64,000 nt of DNA from Methylobacterium sp. NMS14P (GTDB lineage: Bacteria > Pseudomonadota > Alphaproteobacteria > Rhizobiales > Beijerinckiaceae). Both the position numbers and the translations under genes were made by a program. The first letter of the stretch is position 1. The number at the start of each line of letters is the position of its first letter. The notes under the pieces are model-generated. The model was not told the origin of the DNA and ran no database searches. It worked only from the letters and a program-made list of their open reading frames with translations. The stretch spans positions 930,001 through 994,000 of the forward strand of contig NZ_CP087106.1 in assembly GCF_028583545.1 (NCBI RefSeq). The letters are read 5' to 3'. Positions 7,809 through 16,210 of the stretch are shown here, piece by piece.

Positions 7809-8723
7809 ATGCTCAACGACACCCTCGCCGCGGGCGGTGCCCCGGCCGGCGACACCGGCTCCCTCATCAAGGACACGACGACAGCGACCTTCCGTCAGGA
7901 TGTCATCGCCGAGTCGATGCACCGGCCGGTCCTGGTCGACTTCTGGGCGCCCTGGTGCGGGCCGTGCAAGCAGCTCACGCCGGTTCTGGAGAAGGTGGTC
8001 CGGGAGGCCGCGGGCGCGGTCGTCCTGGCGAAGATGAACATCGACGAGCATCCCTCGATCGCCGGTCAGCTCGGCATCCAGTCGATCCCGGCGGTCATCG
8101 TCTTCCAGAAGGGCCAGCCGGTCGACGGCTTCATGGGCGCGGTCCCGGAGAGCCAGATCAAGGAGCTGATCGGACGCGTGGCCGGCCCGCAGCAGGACCC
8201 GCTGGAGGCGGCCCTCGCCGACGCGGCCGCCCTGATCCAGGAAGGCGACCTCGCCGGCGCCGCCGAGATCTACGCGGCCGTGCTGGAGCAGCAGCCCGAC
8301 AACGTCACGGCGCTGGCCGGCCTCGCCAAGATGCAGCTCGACGCGGGCGAGATCGAGAACGCCAAGCGCGTGCTGGCGATGGTTCCGGAGGCGAAGGCCA
8401 GCGACCCAGCGCTCGTCGGCATCCGCGCCGCGCTGGAACTCGCCGAGCAGGCGGCGTCTCTGGGCGATCTCGCGGGCCTCCAGCGGGAGGTCGAGGCGAA
8501 TTCCGACGCCCATCAGGCGCGGTTCGACCTCGCGCTCGGACTCGCCGCCCGGGGTGAGCGCGGCCAGGCCGTCGATCACCTGATCGAGCTGCGCAAGCGC
8601 GACAGGGACTGGAACGAGGACGGGGCGCGCAAGCAGCTGCTGCAGTTCTTCGAGGCCTGGGGTGTGATGGACCCGGACACGATCCGCGGCCGGCGCAAGC
8701 TCTCGGCGCTTCTGTTCTCGTGA
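7809..8723 (+). CDS. Thioredoxin with C-terminal TPR domain (CnoX/YbbN-like)
   Basis: A 304-residue cytosolic protein with an N-terminal thioredoxin fold and a C-terminal TPR-like region (about 135-290). The active site WCGPC is at 49-53 in VDFWAPWCGPCKQL, and the cis-proline is in IQSIPAVIVF. This architecture matches YbbN/CnoX chaperedoxins, although E. coli CnoX lacks a second active cysteine whereas here CxxC is intact, as in many alphaproteobacterial homologues. It is the first gene of a plus-strand group with the LON-domain protein (49 bp) and Trm112 (12 bp). The role is inferred to be thiol protection and protein folding. Confidence 0.9.
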   Translation: MLNDTLAAGGAPAGDTGSLIKDTTTATFRQDVIAESMHRPVLVDFWAPWCGPCKQLTPVLEKVVREAAGAVVLAKMNIDEHPSIAGQLGIQSIPAVIVFQKGQPVDGFMGAVPESQIKELIGRVAGPQQDPLEAALADAAALIQEGDLAGAAEIYAAVLEQQPDNVTALAGLAKMQLDAGEIENAKRVLAMVPEAKASDPALVGIRAALELAEQAASLGDLAGLQREVEANSDAHQARFDLALGLAARGERGQAVDHLIELRKRDRDWNEDGARKQLLQFFEAWGVMDPDTIRGRRKLSALLFS

Positions 8724-8772
8724 GGCACCGGCTCGCGCTCCCGCCCTCCAATCGGCCCCTCTGGGAGGCGCC

Positions 8773-9438
8773 ATGAGCACCCACGCGAGCTACAAGGGCC
8801 CCGCCGACTGCCCTGCCGTGATCCCGGTCTTCCCGCTGTCCGGGGCGCTGCTGCTGCCGCGGGGACAGATGCCGCTGAACATCTTCGAGCCGCGCTACCT
8901 CGCGATGGTCGACGATGCCATGCGCACCGACCGGATCATCGGCATGATCCAGCCCGACCCCGAAGGATCGAGCGGGGCGAATCCGAAGCTCTACCGCGTC
9001 GGCTGCGCGGGCCGCGTGACCCAGTACGCCGAAACCGGCGACGGCCGGTACCTGATCTCGCTCACCGGCGTCACCCGGTTCCGGGTCGAGAGCGAGCTGG
9101 CCTCGATCGGCCCCTATCGCCGCTGCCACGTCTCCTACGACGAGTTCGCGGTGGACTTCGAGCCGCGGGCGGGCGAGGAGCAGGTCGACCGTGACGGCGT
9201 CCTCAAGGCGCTGCGCGATTTCGTGGAGTCGAACGACCTCAAGGTGGACTGGGCCGGGATCGACGAGGCGCCCGACGAGGCGCTGGTCAACGCCCTGTGC
9301 ATGATGAGCCCGTTCGGCGTGCGCGAGAAGCAGGCGATGCTGGAGGCTCCCGACCTGAAGACCCGGGCCGAGATCCTGATCGCGGTCACGCAGATGGAAC
9401 TGGTTCGCGGCTCGGGTCCCGAGTCGCCGATGCAATAG
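8773..9438 (+). CDS. LON N-terminal (substrate-binding) domain protein
   Basis: A 221-residue protein made of a LON substrate-binding domain without the ATPase or protease domains. Conserved parts include FPLSGALLLPRGQMPLNIFE, followed by PRYLAMVDDAM, then GCAGRVTQYAETGDGRYLI and GVTRFRV, ending with a helical segment. Such stand-alone proteins are often encoded beside a thioredoxin and a Trm112-like protein in alphaproteobacteria, as here. The biochemical role is not established. GGAGG lies seven bases before the ATG. Confidence 0.88.
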   Translation: MSTHASYKGPADCPAVIPVFPLSGALLLPRGQMPLNIFEPRYLAMVDDAMRTDRIIGMIQPDPEGSSGANPKLYRVGCAGRVTQYAETGDGRYLISLTGVTRFRVESELASIGPYRRCHVSYDEFAVDFEPRAGEEQVDRDGVLKALRDFVESNDLKVDWAGIDEAPDEALVNALCMMSPFGVREKQAMLEAPDLKTRAEILIAVTQMELVRGSGPESPMQ

Positions 9439-9450
9439 GTTGCTTCACCG

Positions 9451-9657
9451 ATGTCCAACGATCTCACCGCCCCCGTCGAGGCGACCCGTGTCGACCCGAA
9501 GCTCCTGGAGATCCTGGTCTGCCCGCTGACCAAGGGCACCCTGGAATACGACTCGGCCCGGCAGGAGCTGATCAGCCGCTCGGCGAAGCTCGCCTACCCG
9601 ATCCGCGACGGGATCCCGATCATGCTGCCCGAGGAAGCCCGGCCGCTGACCGACTGA
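9451..9657 (+). CDS. Trm112 family protein (UPF0434/YcaR-like)
   Basis: A 68-residue protein with the signature [17 protein letters not shown] followed by [20 protein letters not shown]. This is the Trm112/YcaR fold, a small zinc-ribbon-like domain. Only one cysteine is kept here, so zinc binding is doubtful. In eukaryotes Trm112 activates methyltransferases; the bacterial partner is unknown. It is the last gene of the thioredoxin/LON-domain operon and is followed 17 bp later by a strong stem-loop. Confidence 0.88.
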   Translation: MSNDLTAPVEATRVDPKLLEILVCPLTKGTLEYDSARQELISRSAKLAYPIRDGIPIMLPEEARPLTD

Positions 9658-9674
9658 GCGCCGCCGACCGCTCC

Positions 9675-9699
9675 GGCCGTCCCGCGCGGCGGGGCGGCC
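9675..9699 (+). terminator. Stem-loop terminator candidate after Trm112 gene
   Basis: An 11-bp stem (GGCCGTCCCGC paired with GCGGGGCGGCC, one G-U wobble) with a three-base loop, 17 bp after the stop codon. There is no T tract, so it may act as a Rho-assisted terminator or an RNA-protecting hairpin. Confidence 0.5.
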
Positions 9700-10151
9700 T
9701 GACACGACGCTGGAGACGGGCGGGGGACTGGATCGCTGCCCGCGCCCGCCGACGGATCCGATCACGGTCCTACCGATGCCGCACCACTGAGAGGCTGCCG
9801 GCTTCCGGCGCTTGGGGCACTCCCGCGAAGCCGGGGTCAGGAACAGTTCCGCGGTCGCTCTCCCGCGGGCTCGGCAATCCTCGGTGTCCCCGTGGAAGTC
9901 GTGGATCACCTCCGCCTCCGACGCGATGAGCGGAGACCTTGACGCCCCGATCGGCAGATCAGGCGACAGCATCGACCAGGTCGAGCTTGACTATTCGCCG
10001 CGAGACTCTCGACCGTGATCTATCTTGAGCAGGCGGCAGGCGGCCATACTCTTGCCGCTTCCATCGTTCAGCATCGAGTCATCCTCGATCGACGATTCTG
10101 ACCGTGCACGCCGCCTCGGGCGGTGTCCGCTCCGCTGAAAGATTGCAACGC
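9700..10151. other. Long intergenic region, no supported gene
   Basis: About 450 bp with no convincing gene on either strand. A 68-codon plus-strand frame at 9812-10018 and a minus-strand frame across 9445-9972 are open but have unnatural composition and no ribosome site. The base composition around 9940-10090 is less GC-rich than the flanks, which fits a promoter region for the exported protein that follows. Confidence 0.4.
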
Positions 10152-10541
10152 ATGACCAAGCTGACCGCGGTCGCGGCCCTCGCCGCCGGCCTAACCCTCC
10201 CGACGTGCCTGCCCGCCAGCGCCGGGCCGAGCACGCATAACGGACGGTGGTCGGTGGAGCTGGTGACGGAGAGCGGCCTGTGCAGCGCCCGTTACACCTA
10301 CGCGCTCGCCATCCGCGAGGGGCAGGTGCAGCTCATTTCCGGAACCGACGGAGCGCAGGTCAACGGCCATGTCCGGCCGGACGGCAGCGTCGGCATCACC
10401 GTCAGCAACGGGACGGCGAGCGGCACCGGCACCGGGCGGCTCCAGGCCGGCAGCGGCGCCGGCACCTGGAAGGTCTCGTCCCTGTGCTCGGGCCACTGGA
10501 CCGCGCGGCGCAGCGACACCCGCACCGCGCAGGCCGATTGA
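10152..10541 (+). CDS. Exported protein of unknown function
   Basis: A 129-residue secreted protein. It has a signal peptide (MTKLTAVAALAAGLTLP to ASA, cleavage near residue 24) and a mature domain with NGRWSVELVTESGLCSARYTY, a glycine/threonine-rich stretch and SSLCSGHWTARR near the C-terminus. The two mature cysteines are placed to form a disulfide. Similar short 'NGxWSV...C...Y' proteins are common hypothetical exported proteins in Methylobacteriaceae and Bradyrhizobiaceae. The ATG at 10152 is chosen because the signal peptide starts there. Confidence 0.7.
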   Translation: MTKLTAVAALAAGLTLPTCLPASAGPSTHNGRWSVELVTESGLCSARYTYALAIREGQVQLISGTDGAQVNGHVRPDGSVGITVSNGTASGTGTGRLQAGSGAGTWKVSSLCSGHWTARRSDTRTAQAD

Positions 10542-10547
10542 GGTCGC

Positions 10548-10910
10548 TCAGGCCGCCGCGGCGAGCCAGGTCCGCGCCTCGTCGATGCGGGCGCGCTCGA
10601 ACACCTTGATCTGGGTCGGCGACACGAAGTTGAAGGTCTCGGCCAGCGCCTTCAACCAGGGCGCGTCCGTCACCAGAGCGACGTGGCTGATGCTCTTCAT
10701 CATCGAGATGCCGAAGCGCGGGTCCTTGAAGAAGGCCGCCGGCTCCATGCCTTCGAAGGCGCGGATGTCCTCGAGCAGCTTGATCTTGCCGCCCTTGTCG
10801 AGGTCGGCCTTCATCGCGGTCATCGCCGCGTTCATCTCCTCGTCGGTGATCTTCCCGTCGACCACGATCTCGGCGACATTCGAATCCGGCGTCTTGGTGT
10901 AGGTCAGCAC
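10548..10910 (-). CDS. SpoIIAA-like (STAS-related) protein
   Basis: A 120-residue protein of the SpoIIAA-like family (Pfam 11964 type). It reads LTYTKTPDSNVAEIVVDGKI, then a helix, IKLLEDIRAFEGMEP, and a C-terminal VKVFERARIDEARTWL-like helix (here IKVFERARIDEARTWL). The start is the GTG at 10910, fixed by GGAGGA seven bases upstream; an ATG eight codons earlier would place the ribosome site inside the gene. It is a single-domain cytosolic protein whose partner is unknown. It is convergent with the preceding exported-protein gene. Confidence 0.8.
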   Translation of the reverse strand: MLTYTKTPDSNVAEIVVDGKITDEEMNAAMTAMKADLDKGGKIKLLEDIRAFEGMEPAAFFKDPRFGISMMKSISHVALVTDAPWLKALAETFNFVSPTQIKVFERARIDEARTWLAAAA

Positions 10911-11087
10911 TGATCGCTCCTCCGGGAACCGCATGCGTCCCGTAGCCGGTCTCCGACCAGGGTCCGCCGCCCGTGACCTGAGCCATACCCGATCGCGGGA
11001 CGAACCGGTATGGCTCCGGACCCTCGCTCTGACGTGCCTCCCGACAGCGAACCGGCGCTCACGAGGCCGGGAGACCCGCGAAGTCTC

Positions 11088-13277
11088 CTACAAAAAGCTC
11101 TGCGGGTCGACATCGATGGCGACCCGGACGTTGCCCCGCACCTTCGGGCCCCGGGCGATCCAGGCGCGCAGGTAGGCCTGGAGATCGACGTTGCGCTCGG
11201 TCTTCACGAGCAGCCGGAAGCGGTAGCGGCCGCGCACCAGGGCGAGCGGCGCCTCGGCGGGCCCGAGGACCATCACGCCCTCCGGCGGCTCCGCCGCGCG
11301 GGCGAGCGCCTGCCCGTGCGCCTCCGCGACCTCGCGCTCGCTCGCCGAGACGATCAGGGCCGCGAGCCGCCCGAACGGCGGCAGGCCCGCCGCCTCGCGG
11401 GCCTGGATCTCCTCCGCGTAGAAGCGCTCGGCATCGCCCGACAGCAGGGCCGCGATCACCGGGTGGTCCGGCTGATAGGTCTGGACGAGGGCGCGCCCGG
11501 GCTTCTCGCCGCGTCCGGCGCGGCCGGTAACCTGCTGGAGCAACTGGAAGGTGCGCTCCGCCGCCCGCGGGTCGCCCGAGGTCAGGCCGATATCGGCGTC
11601 GAGGACGCCGACCAGGGTCAGGAAGGGGAAGTTGTGGCCCTTGGCCACGAGCTGCGTGCCGATCACGACGTCGCACTCGCCGGCCGCGACCGCCTCGAGT
11701 TCCTGCCGCAGACGCTCCGCGCCGCCGGGGAAGTCGCTCGACAGGACGACGATCCGCCGGTCCGGGAACATCTCGGCGGCCTCCTCGGCGATCCGCTCGA
11801 CCCCGGGCCCGCAGGCGGTGAGATTGTCGAAGGTCCCGCACTCGGTGCAGGCCTCCGGCCGGCGCTCGGCGTAGCCGCACTGGTGGCAGACCAGCGCGCG
11901 GCGGAACCGGTGCTCCACGAGCCAGGTCGAGCAGTTCTTGCACTGGTAGCGGTGGCCGCAGGCCCGGCAGAGAGTCAGCGGCGCGTAGCCCCGGCGGTTG
12001 AGGAACAGCAGCGTCTGCTCGCCGCGCTCCAGGGTGCTCTTCACGGCGTTGACCAGCGGCGGGCTGAGGAAGCGGCCGCGCTCGGGCTGGTCGAGGCGCA
12101 TGTCGATCGCGGCGATGTCGGGCAGGCGCCGGCCGCCGAAGCGCTCGGGGAGCAGGACATGGCGGTAGCGCCCCCGCGCGGCGTTGACACGGGTCTCGAT
12201 GGCGGGCGTCGCCGAGGTCAGGACGACCGGGCAGCCCTCGAGCCGTCCGCGCACCACCGCCATGTCGCGGGCGTGGTAATGGACGCCGTCCTCCTGCTTG
12301 TAGGCGGTCTCGTGCTCCTCATCGACCACGATCAGGCCGAGCCGCGCGAAGGGCAGGAACAGGGCCGAGCGCGCGCCGACCACCACGAGCGCCTCGCCCT
12401 CGGCCACGGCGGCGCGCAGGCGCTCGCGCCGCTTGCCGCCGATCCCGGAATGCCACGCGGCCGGACGGACCCCGAACCGCGCGGCGAACCGGTCGAGGAA
12501 CTGCGCCGTCAGGGCGATCTCCGGCATCAGGATCAGCGCTTGGCGCCCGGCGCGGACGCAGGCCGCCACCGCCTCGAAATAGACCTCGGTCTTGCCCGAG
12601 CCGGTGACGCCCTCCAGCAGGACCGGGCGGAGATCGTCGGATTCCTGCGGCTGCGGCCGGTCCCACGGGAAGGGCGCGACGAGGGCCGCCACCGCCGCGG
12701 CCTGGGCGGGCGAGAGCGGCGCCCGCGGGAAGTCCGGATCGGGCCGCGGCGCGACCGGCTCGGGCTCGACCGCCACGGTCTCGAGGACGCCGTCGTCGAT
12801 CAGCCCGTCGACCACCGAGAGCGAGACGCCGGCCTCCTTGGCGAGCGCGCTCTTGCCGCGCAGGGCGCCGTCGGCCGCCGCGGCGAGCACCTTGGCGCGG
12901 GCCGGGGTCGGCCGGGACGGGGGCTTGTCGGTGAGGCGCACGGCGACGCGGGCGGTCTCGCCGGCCGCCGCCTCGTCGGGCAGCCGCAGCACCATGGCGA
13001 GCGCCGAGCCCTTCGGCGCCAGCGTGTAGCGGGCGATCCAGTCGACGAGGCTGCGCAGCGGCTCCGACAGGGGCAGGTAGGGCAGGCGGCCGGTCACCGG
13101 CCTCAGGTTCGAGCCGCCGGCCGTCTCGGTCACGCCCCAGACCACCCCGACGATCTCGCGCGGGCCGAGGGGCACCTGGACCACGTCGCCCGCGGCGAGG
13201 TCGAGCCCGGCCGGCGCCACGTAGCTGTAGGGCGTGTCGAGGGCGAGCGGGATCAGGATCTCGGCGACGGCGGGCAT
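11088..13277 (-). CDS. priA: Primosomal replication protein N' (PriA helicase)
   Basis: A 729-residue superfamily 2 helicase that reloads the replisome at collapsed forks. The N-terminal DNA-binding region is followed by Walker A GVTGSGKTE at 223-231, the Walker B box DEEH at 319-322, and the zinc-binding insertion CRACGHRYQCKNC with later CHQCGYAERR and CTECG. Motif V/VI segments include VIGTQLVAKGHNFP and LLQQVTGRAGRG. Length and motifs are normal. It lies 65 bp downstream of the MFS transporter on the same strand. Confidence 0.97.
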   Translation of the reverse strand: MPAVAEILIPLALDTPYSYVAPAGLDLAAGDVVQVPLGPREIVGVVWGVTETAGGSNLRPVTGRLPYLPLSEPLRSLVDWIARYTLAPKGSALAMVLRLPDEAAAGETARVAVRLTDKPPSRPTPARAKVLAAAADGALRGKSALAKEAGVSLSVVDGLIDDGVLETVAVEPEPVAPRPDPDFPRAPLSPAQAAAVAALVAPFPWDRPQPQESDDLRPVLLEGVTGSGKTEVYFEAVAACVRAGRQALILMPEIALTAQFLDRFAARFGVRPAAWHSGIGGKRRERLRAAVAEGEALVVVGARSALFLPFARLGLIVVDEEHETAYKQEDGVHYHARDMAVVRGRLEGCPVVLTSATPAIETRVNAARGRYRHVLLPERFGGRRLPDIAAIDMRLDQPERGRFLSPPLVNAVKSTLERGEQTLLFLNRRGYAPLTLCRACGHRYQCKNCSTWLVEHRFRRALVCHQCGYAERRPEACTECGTFDNLTACGPGVERIAEEAAEMFPDRRIVVLSSDFPGGAERLRQELEAVAAGECDVVIGTQLVAKGHNFPFLTLVGVLDADIGLTSGDPRAAERTFQLLQQVTGRAGRGEKPGRALVQTYQPDHPVIAALLSGDAERFYAEEIQAREAAGLPPFGRLAALIVSASEREVAEAHGQALARAAEPPEGVMVLGPAEAPLALVRGRYRFRLLVKTERNVDLQAYLRAWIARGPKVRGNVRVAIDVDPQSFL

Positions 13278-13342
13278 GCGGGGCTTTTCGGGCGGGTCCG
13301 TTCCGGGTCCGTACCATAGGCGCGGGAAAAGAACCCGCCGCT

Positions 13343-14509
13343 TCAGCGATCCCGCAGCGCCGGCACGAGCGGCAGGGCCGCGAGGCTCAGCGCCGCCATG
13401 GCCCAGAAGGCGGGAGCGCCGAGCGCCCCGTAGAGCGCCCCGGAGGCCAGGGTCGCGGCGACCCCCGACAGGCCGAGGCCCAGCGTCCCGTAGAGCGCCA
13501 GCGCGGTCGTCCGGAGATCGGCCGGCGTCGACGCCTCGATGAGCCCCAGGCAGGCGAGGTGCAGGAGGGCGAAGCTCAGCCCGTGCAGGGACTCGGCGGC
13601 GGCGAGCCAGGGAAGCGCGGTCGTGGATGCCAGCACCGCCCAGCGCAGTGCCCCCGCGCAGGCTGCCAACGCGACGCCGGTCGCGGGACCGATCCGCGCC
13701 AGCAGGGGCGGCCCGACCAGCAGGAAGACCAGGACCTCGGCCGCCACCGAGACCGACCAGAGCAGGCCGGCGGTGGCTGCCGCGATCCCGGCGGACCGCC
13801 ACAGGATCATGGCGAAGCCGTCGTGCATCGCGTGCGCGCCGATCACAAGGGCGGCGACCAGCACCGTGCGGCGGAAGCGCGGCAGCGCGACCAGGGCGGC
13901 GAAGCCGTGCCACGGCGCCCCGGCCTTGGCCGCGCCGCCCGGACCGGCGGGCAGCGCCAGGGCGGCCGCGCCGGCGGCCAGGAACAGGCCGCCGCTCGCC
14001 ACCAGAGCGGCGGCGAGGCCGTAGAGGCCGATCAGCCAGCCGGCCGCGGCGGTGCCGACGATGAACGCGGCCGAGCCCGCGCCCCGGATCCAGCCGTACT
14101 GGAACGCCGCACCGCCGCGCGCGGCGGCCAGGGCCAGCGCGTCGGCGAGGGGCGCCGGGGCCGCGGTGCCCGCCGCGTAGAGGAGCGCCGGCCCGATCAG
14201 CTGCGCCAGCCCGGCGCCCGGCAGGTGCGCCAGGGCGCTGAGCCCGGCCAGCGCGAGACTCGCCGCCAGGACGGAGCGGCCGGCCCGGTGGCGGTCGGCG
14301 AAGGCGCCGGCCAGGGGTCCGATCCCGAGGCGCAGCGCGCCCGCGGCGGCGAGCAGGAGGCCGATCTCGCCGGGCGTCAGGCCGCGCGCGGCCAGGAAGC
14401 CCGGAAGGACCGGCGACAGGACGCCGTAGGCGCCGTAGAGCGCCGCGTACAGGACGAGGAATCGGGCGAGCCCGCCGCGCCGTCCCACCCCTGTCGCCTG
14501 GCGCTCCAT
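13343..14509 (-). CDS. MFS transporter (MFS_1-like / HcaT-type)
   Basis: A 388-residue major facilitator with about 12 membrane segments. The first reads LVLYAALYGAYGVLSPVLPG and the loop after helix 2 carries the family's GPLAGAFADRHRAGRS motif. The pattern is like the PucC/HcaT/LacY-related MFS_1-like group. The substrate cannot be inferred. It precedes priA on the same strand, but the 65-bp gap and unrelated function make co-transcription incidental. Confidence 0.85.
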   Translation of the reverse strand: MERQATGVGRRGGLARFLVLYAALYGAYGVLSPVLPGFLAARGLTPGEIGLLLAAAGALRLGIGPLAGAFADRHRAGRSVLAASLALAGLSALAHLPGAGLAQLIGPALLYAAGTAAPAPLADALALAAARGGAAFQYGWIRGAGSAAFIVGTAAAGWLIGLYGLAAALVASGGLFLAAGAAALALPAGPGGAAKAGAPWHGFAALVALPRFRRTVLVAALVIGAHAMHDGFAMILWRSAGIAAATAGLLWSVSVAAEVLVFLLVGPPLLARIGPATGVALAACAGALRWAVLASTTALPWLAAAESLHGLSFALLHLACLGLIEASTPADLRTTALALYGTLGLGLSGVAATLASGALYGALGAPAFWAMAALSLAALPLVPALRDR

Positions 14510-14564
14510 CGGCGGAGCGTAGCACCGGCGGGCGTCCCGGTGTCAGGTCCGCGCTGGGCTCTCG

Positions 14565-14822
14565 TCAGCAGGGTCGGCGGACGGCGTAGCGGTAGCGCCG
14601 CCCCTGCGCGTCGAGCAGCTCGCTGTCCGGCCCTTCCTGCCACACGACCTCGTCCTCGGGACGGGCCGCGTCGGTCAGGGTCGCCCCGCGGACGATGTCG
14701 AGGCTGAGGCCGAACCCGTAATTGGTCGCGGTCGCGTCGGTGATCGCGGCCGAGATGTCGGCCTCGTCGGGCAGGCAGGCGAACAGGACGCCGTCGGCGA
14801 TGGCGAGGGTGTAGGTTTGCAC
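14565..14822 (-). CDS. Small protein of unknown function
   Basis: An 85-residue protein beginning with GTG at 14822 (VQTYTLAIADGVLFACLPDE). The start is set by GGAGG eight bases upstream. The protein is acidic, with DEVVWQEGPDSELLDAQGRR in the second half, and has no signal peptide or membrane segment. I do not recognise a family. It is transcribed in the same direction as the esterase upstream but is separated by 149 bp. Confidence 0.65.
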   Translation of the reverse strand: MQTYTLAIADGVLFACLPDEADISAAITDATATNYGFGLSLDIVRGATLTDAARPEDEVVWQEGPDSELLDAQGRRYRYAVRRPC

Positions 14823-14971
14823 GGATGGCCTCCAGGAGGCTCGAGGAGCGTGGACCGGCTGCGAGGGGCCGAACCTAGGCATCGCGGCCCGGATGTGAAC
14901 CCTCTCCACTGAGATGCTGCATTGCACCATTTCGTGAGCACGAGCTCCGCGCGAGCCCGCGCCGCCGCGCC

Positions 14972-16084
14972 TCAGCGACCCAGATGATCGTCGAAGAAGT
15001 GCGCCATCTCTCCGAAGACCTCCCTGGTCTCGGGCGAGTCCGGCGTGAACAGGTACTGGGCGTGCGACATGCCCTCAAACACCTGCAGCGACGCCTCGAT
15101 CCCGGCGGCGCGCAGCTTCCGGTGGGTGCGCACCGTGTTCGACAGGAACAGGTCGCGGGTGCCGGTGACCAGGATCGCGGGCGGCAGGCCGGCGAAGTCG
15201 CCGTAGATCGGCGAGAGCTGCGGGTCCTTCAGGTCGCGGCCGGCGGCGTAGAGCTTCGCGGCCGGCGTCAGGTAGCCGGAGTAGCTGACGAGGACGTTGT
15301 CGAGCCACTCGTTGGTCCGGTAGCTGTCGCCGGTCTCGGTCATGTCCGACCAGGGCGTCCCGAGGCCGATCGCCGCGGGCAGCGCCAGCCCCTCGGCCTT
15401 GGCGCGGAGCATCAGGGCCAGCGTCATGCCGCCGCCCGTGGAGGTGCCGAACACCGCCATGTTCTGCGGCTTCTGCATGGACAGCATGGCCCGCCACACG
15501 GCGGTCGCGTCGTCCATGGCGGCCGGGTAGGGCGCATCCGGCGGCATGCGGTAATCCACCGAGATGACCTTGTAGCCGCCGAGGCCGGCCATCAGGATCG
15601 CCTCCAGCGTTCCGGATTCGCCGGGGTTGTAGACGTAGCCGCCCCCGTGGATGTGCAGGAGCAGGCGGTCGCGGTTCGCCGCGGGGATCTGCCGGGGCTG
15701 GATCACGAAGGCCTTCACGCCGCCGATCACCGCGGCCTCGCTGGTGACGCCGAGCTTCTCGCGCAGGGCCGGGAGGGTGGCGGCTCCGGCGGCGGCGAGC
15801 TTGTCGACCAGCGCCTTCCAGGCCGCGGCGTCCGGTGGGTTCGCGTTCCAGGCCGGCACGCGGTAGGGCGCCGCCACAGCGGTGCGGAATTGCGGGCTCG
15901 TCGTGTCGGGGACCGGCACGACCTTGGCCGGCACGGTCCGAGGCCCTGGGACGGCGTTGGCCGTTCCCATCTCGGCTTCCAGCTGCGCGAAGCGCGGGAC
16001 GGCCCGGTCCGCCGGCGCGGCCTGCCCGAAGGCGGCCTGGGTGCCGCAGGCGATCATCAGCAGCGCGGACAGGCTCGGGCGCAT
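14972..16084 (-). CDS. Exported alpha/beta hydrolase, HSL-type esterase
   Basis: A 370-residue secreted esterase/lipase-like hydrolase. Residues 1-20 form a signal peptide (SLSALLMIACGTQAAFG). The oxyanion-hole motif HGGG is at 146-149, and the nucleophile is Ser215 in FGTSTGGGM. The acid is probably the Asp in VTGTRDLF and the base the His in GMSHAQYLF. These features place it in the hormone-sensitive-lipase group of alpha/beta hydrolases. The substrate is unknown. It is a monocistronic gene. Confidence 0.88.
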   Translation of the reverse strand: MRPSLSALLMIACGTQAAFGQAAPADRAVPRFAQLEAEMGTANAVPGPRTVPAKVVPVPDTTSPQFRTAVAAPYRVPAWNANPPDAAAWKALVDKLAAAGAATLPALREKLGVTSEAAVIGGVKAFVIQPRQIPAANRDRLLLHIHGGGYVYNPGESGTLEAILMAGLGGYKVISVDYRMPPDAPYPAAMDDATAVWRAMLSMQKPQNMAVFGTSTGGGMTLALMLRAKAEGLALPAAIGLGTPWSDMTETGDSYRTNEWLDNVLVSYSGYLTPAAKLYAAGRDLKDPQLSPIYGDFAGLPPAILVTGTRDLFLSNTVRTHRKLRAAGIEASLQVFEGMSHAQYLFTPDSPETREVFGEMAHFFDDHLGR

Positions 16085-16210
16085 CTCGGTTCCTCTTGCC
16101 GCAGCCCGTCATGCGCGCCCCGTCTCGGCGGGTGCCGGCTGCACTCGTGCGAAACCTATCGGACCGGGCCGACCGCGACAGCGGCCCGGGTTACGATCGC
16201 GGCCGCGCGT

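Noticed and set aside
9812..10018. A 68-codon plus-strand frame in the long intergenic gap
   Set aside because: The peptide has no domain, no ribosome site and unnatural Ser/Arg content. I treat the region as non-coding.
11010..13319. A 769-codon plus-strand frame over priA
   Set aside because: It is fully antisense to priA, whose helicase motifs are intact, and the peptide is compositionally biased.
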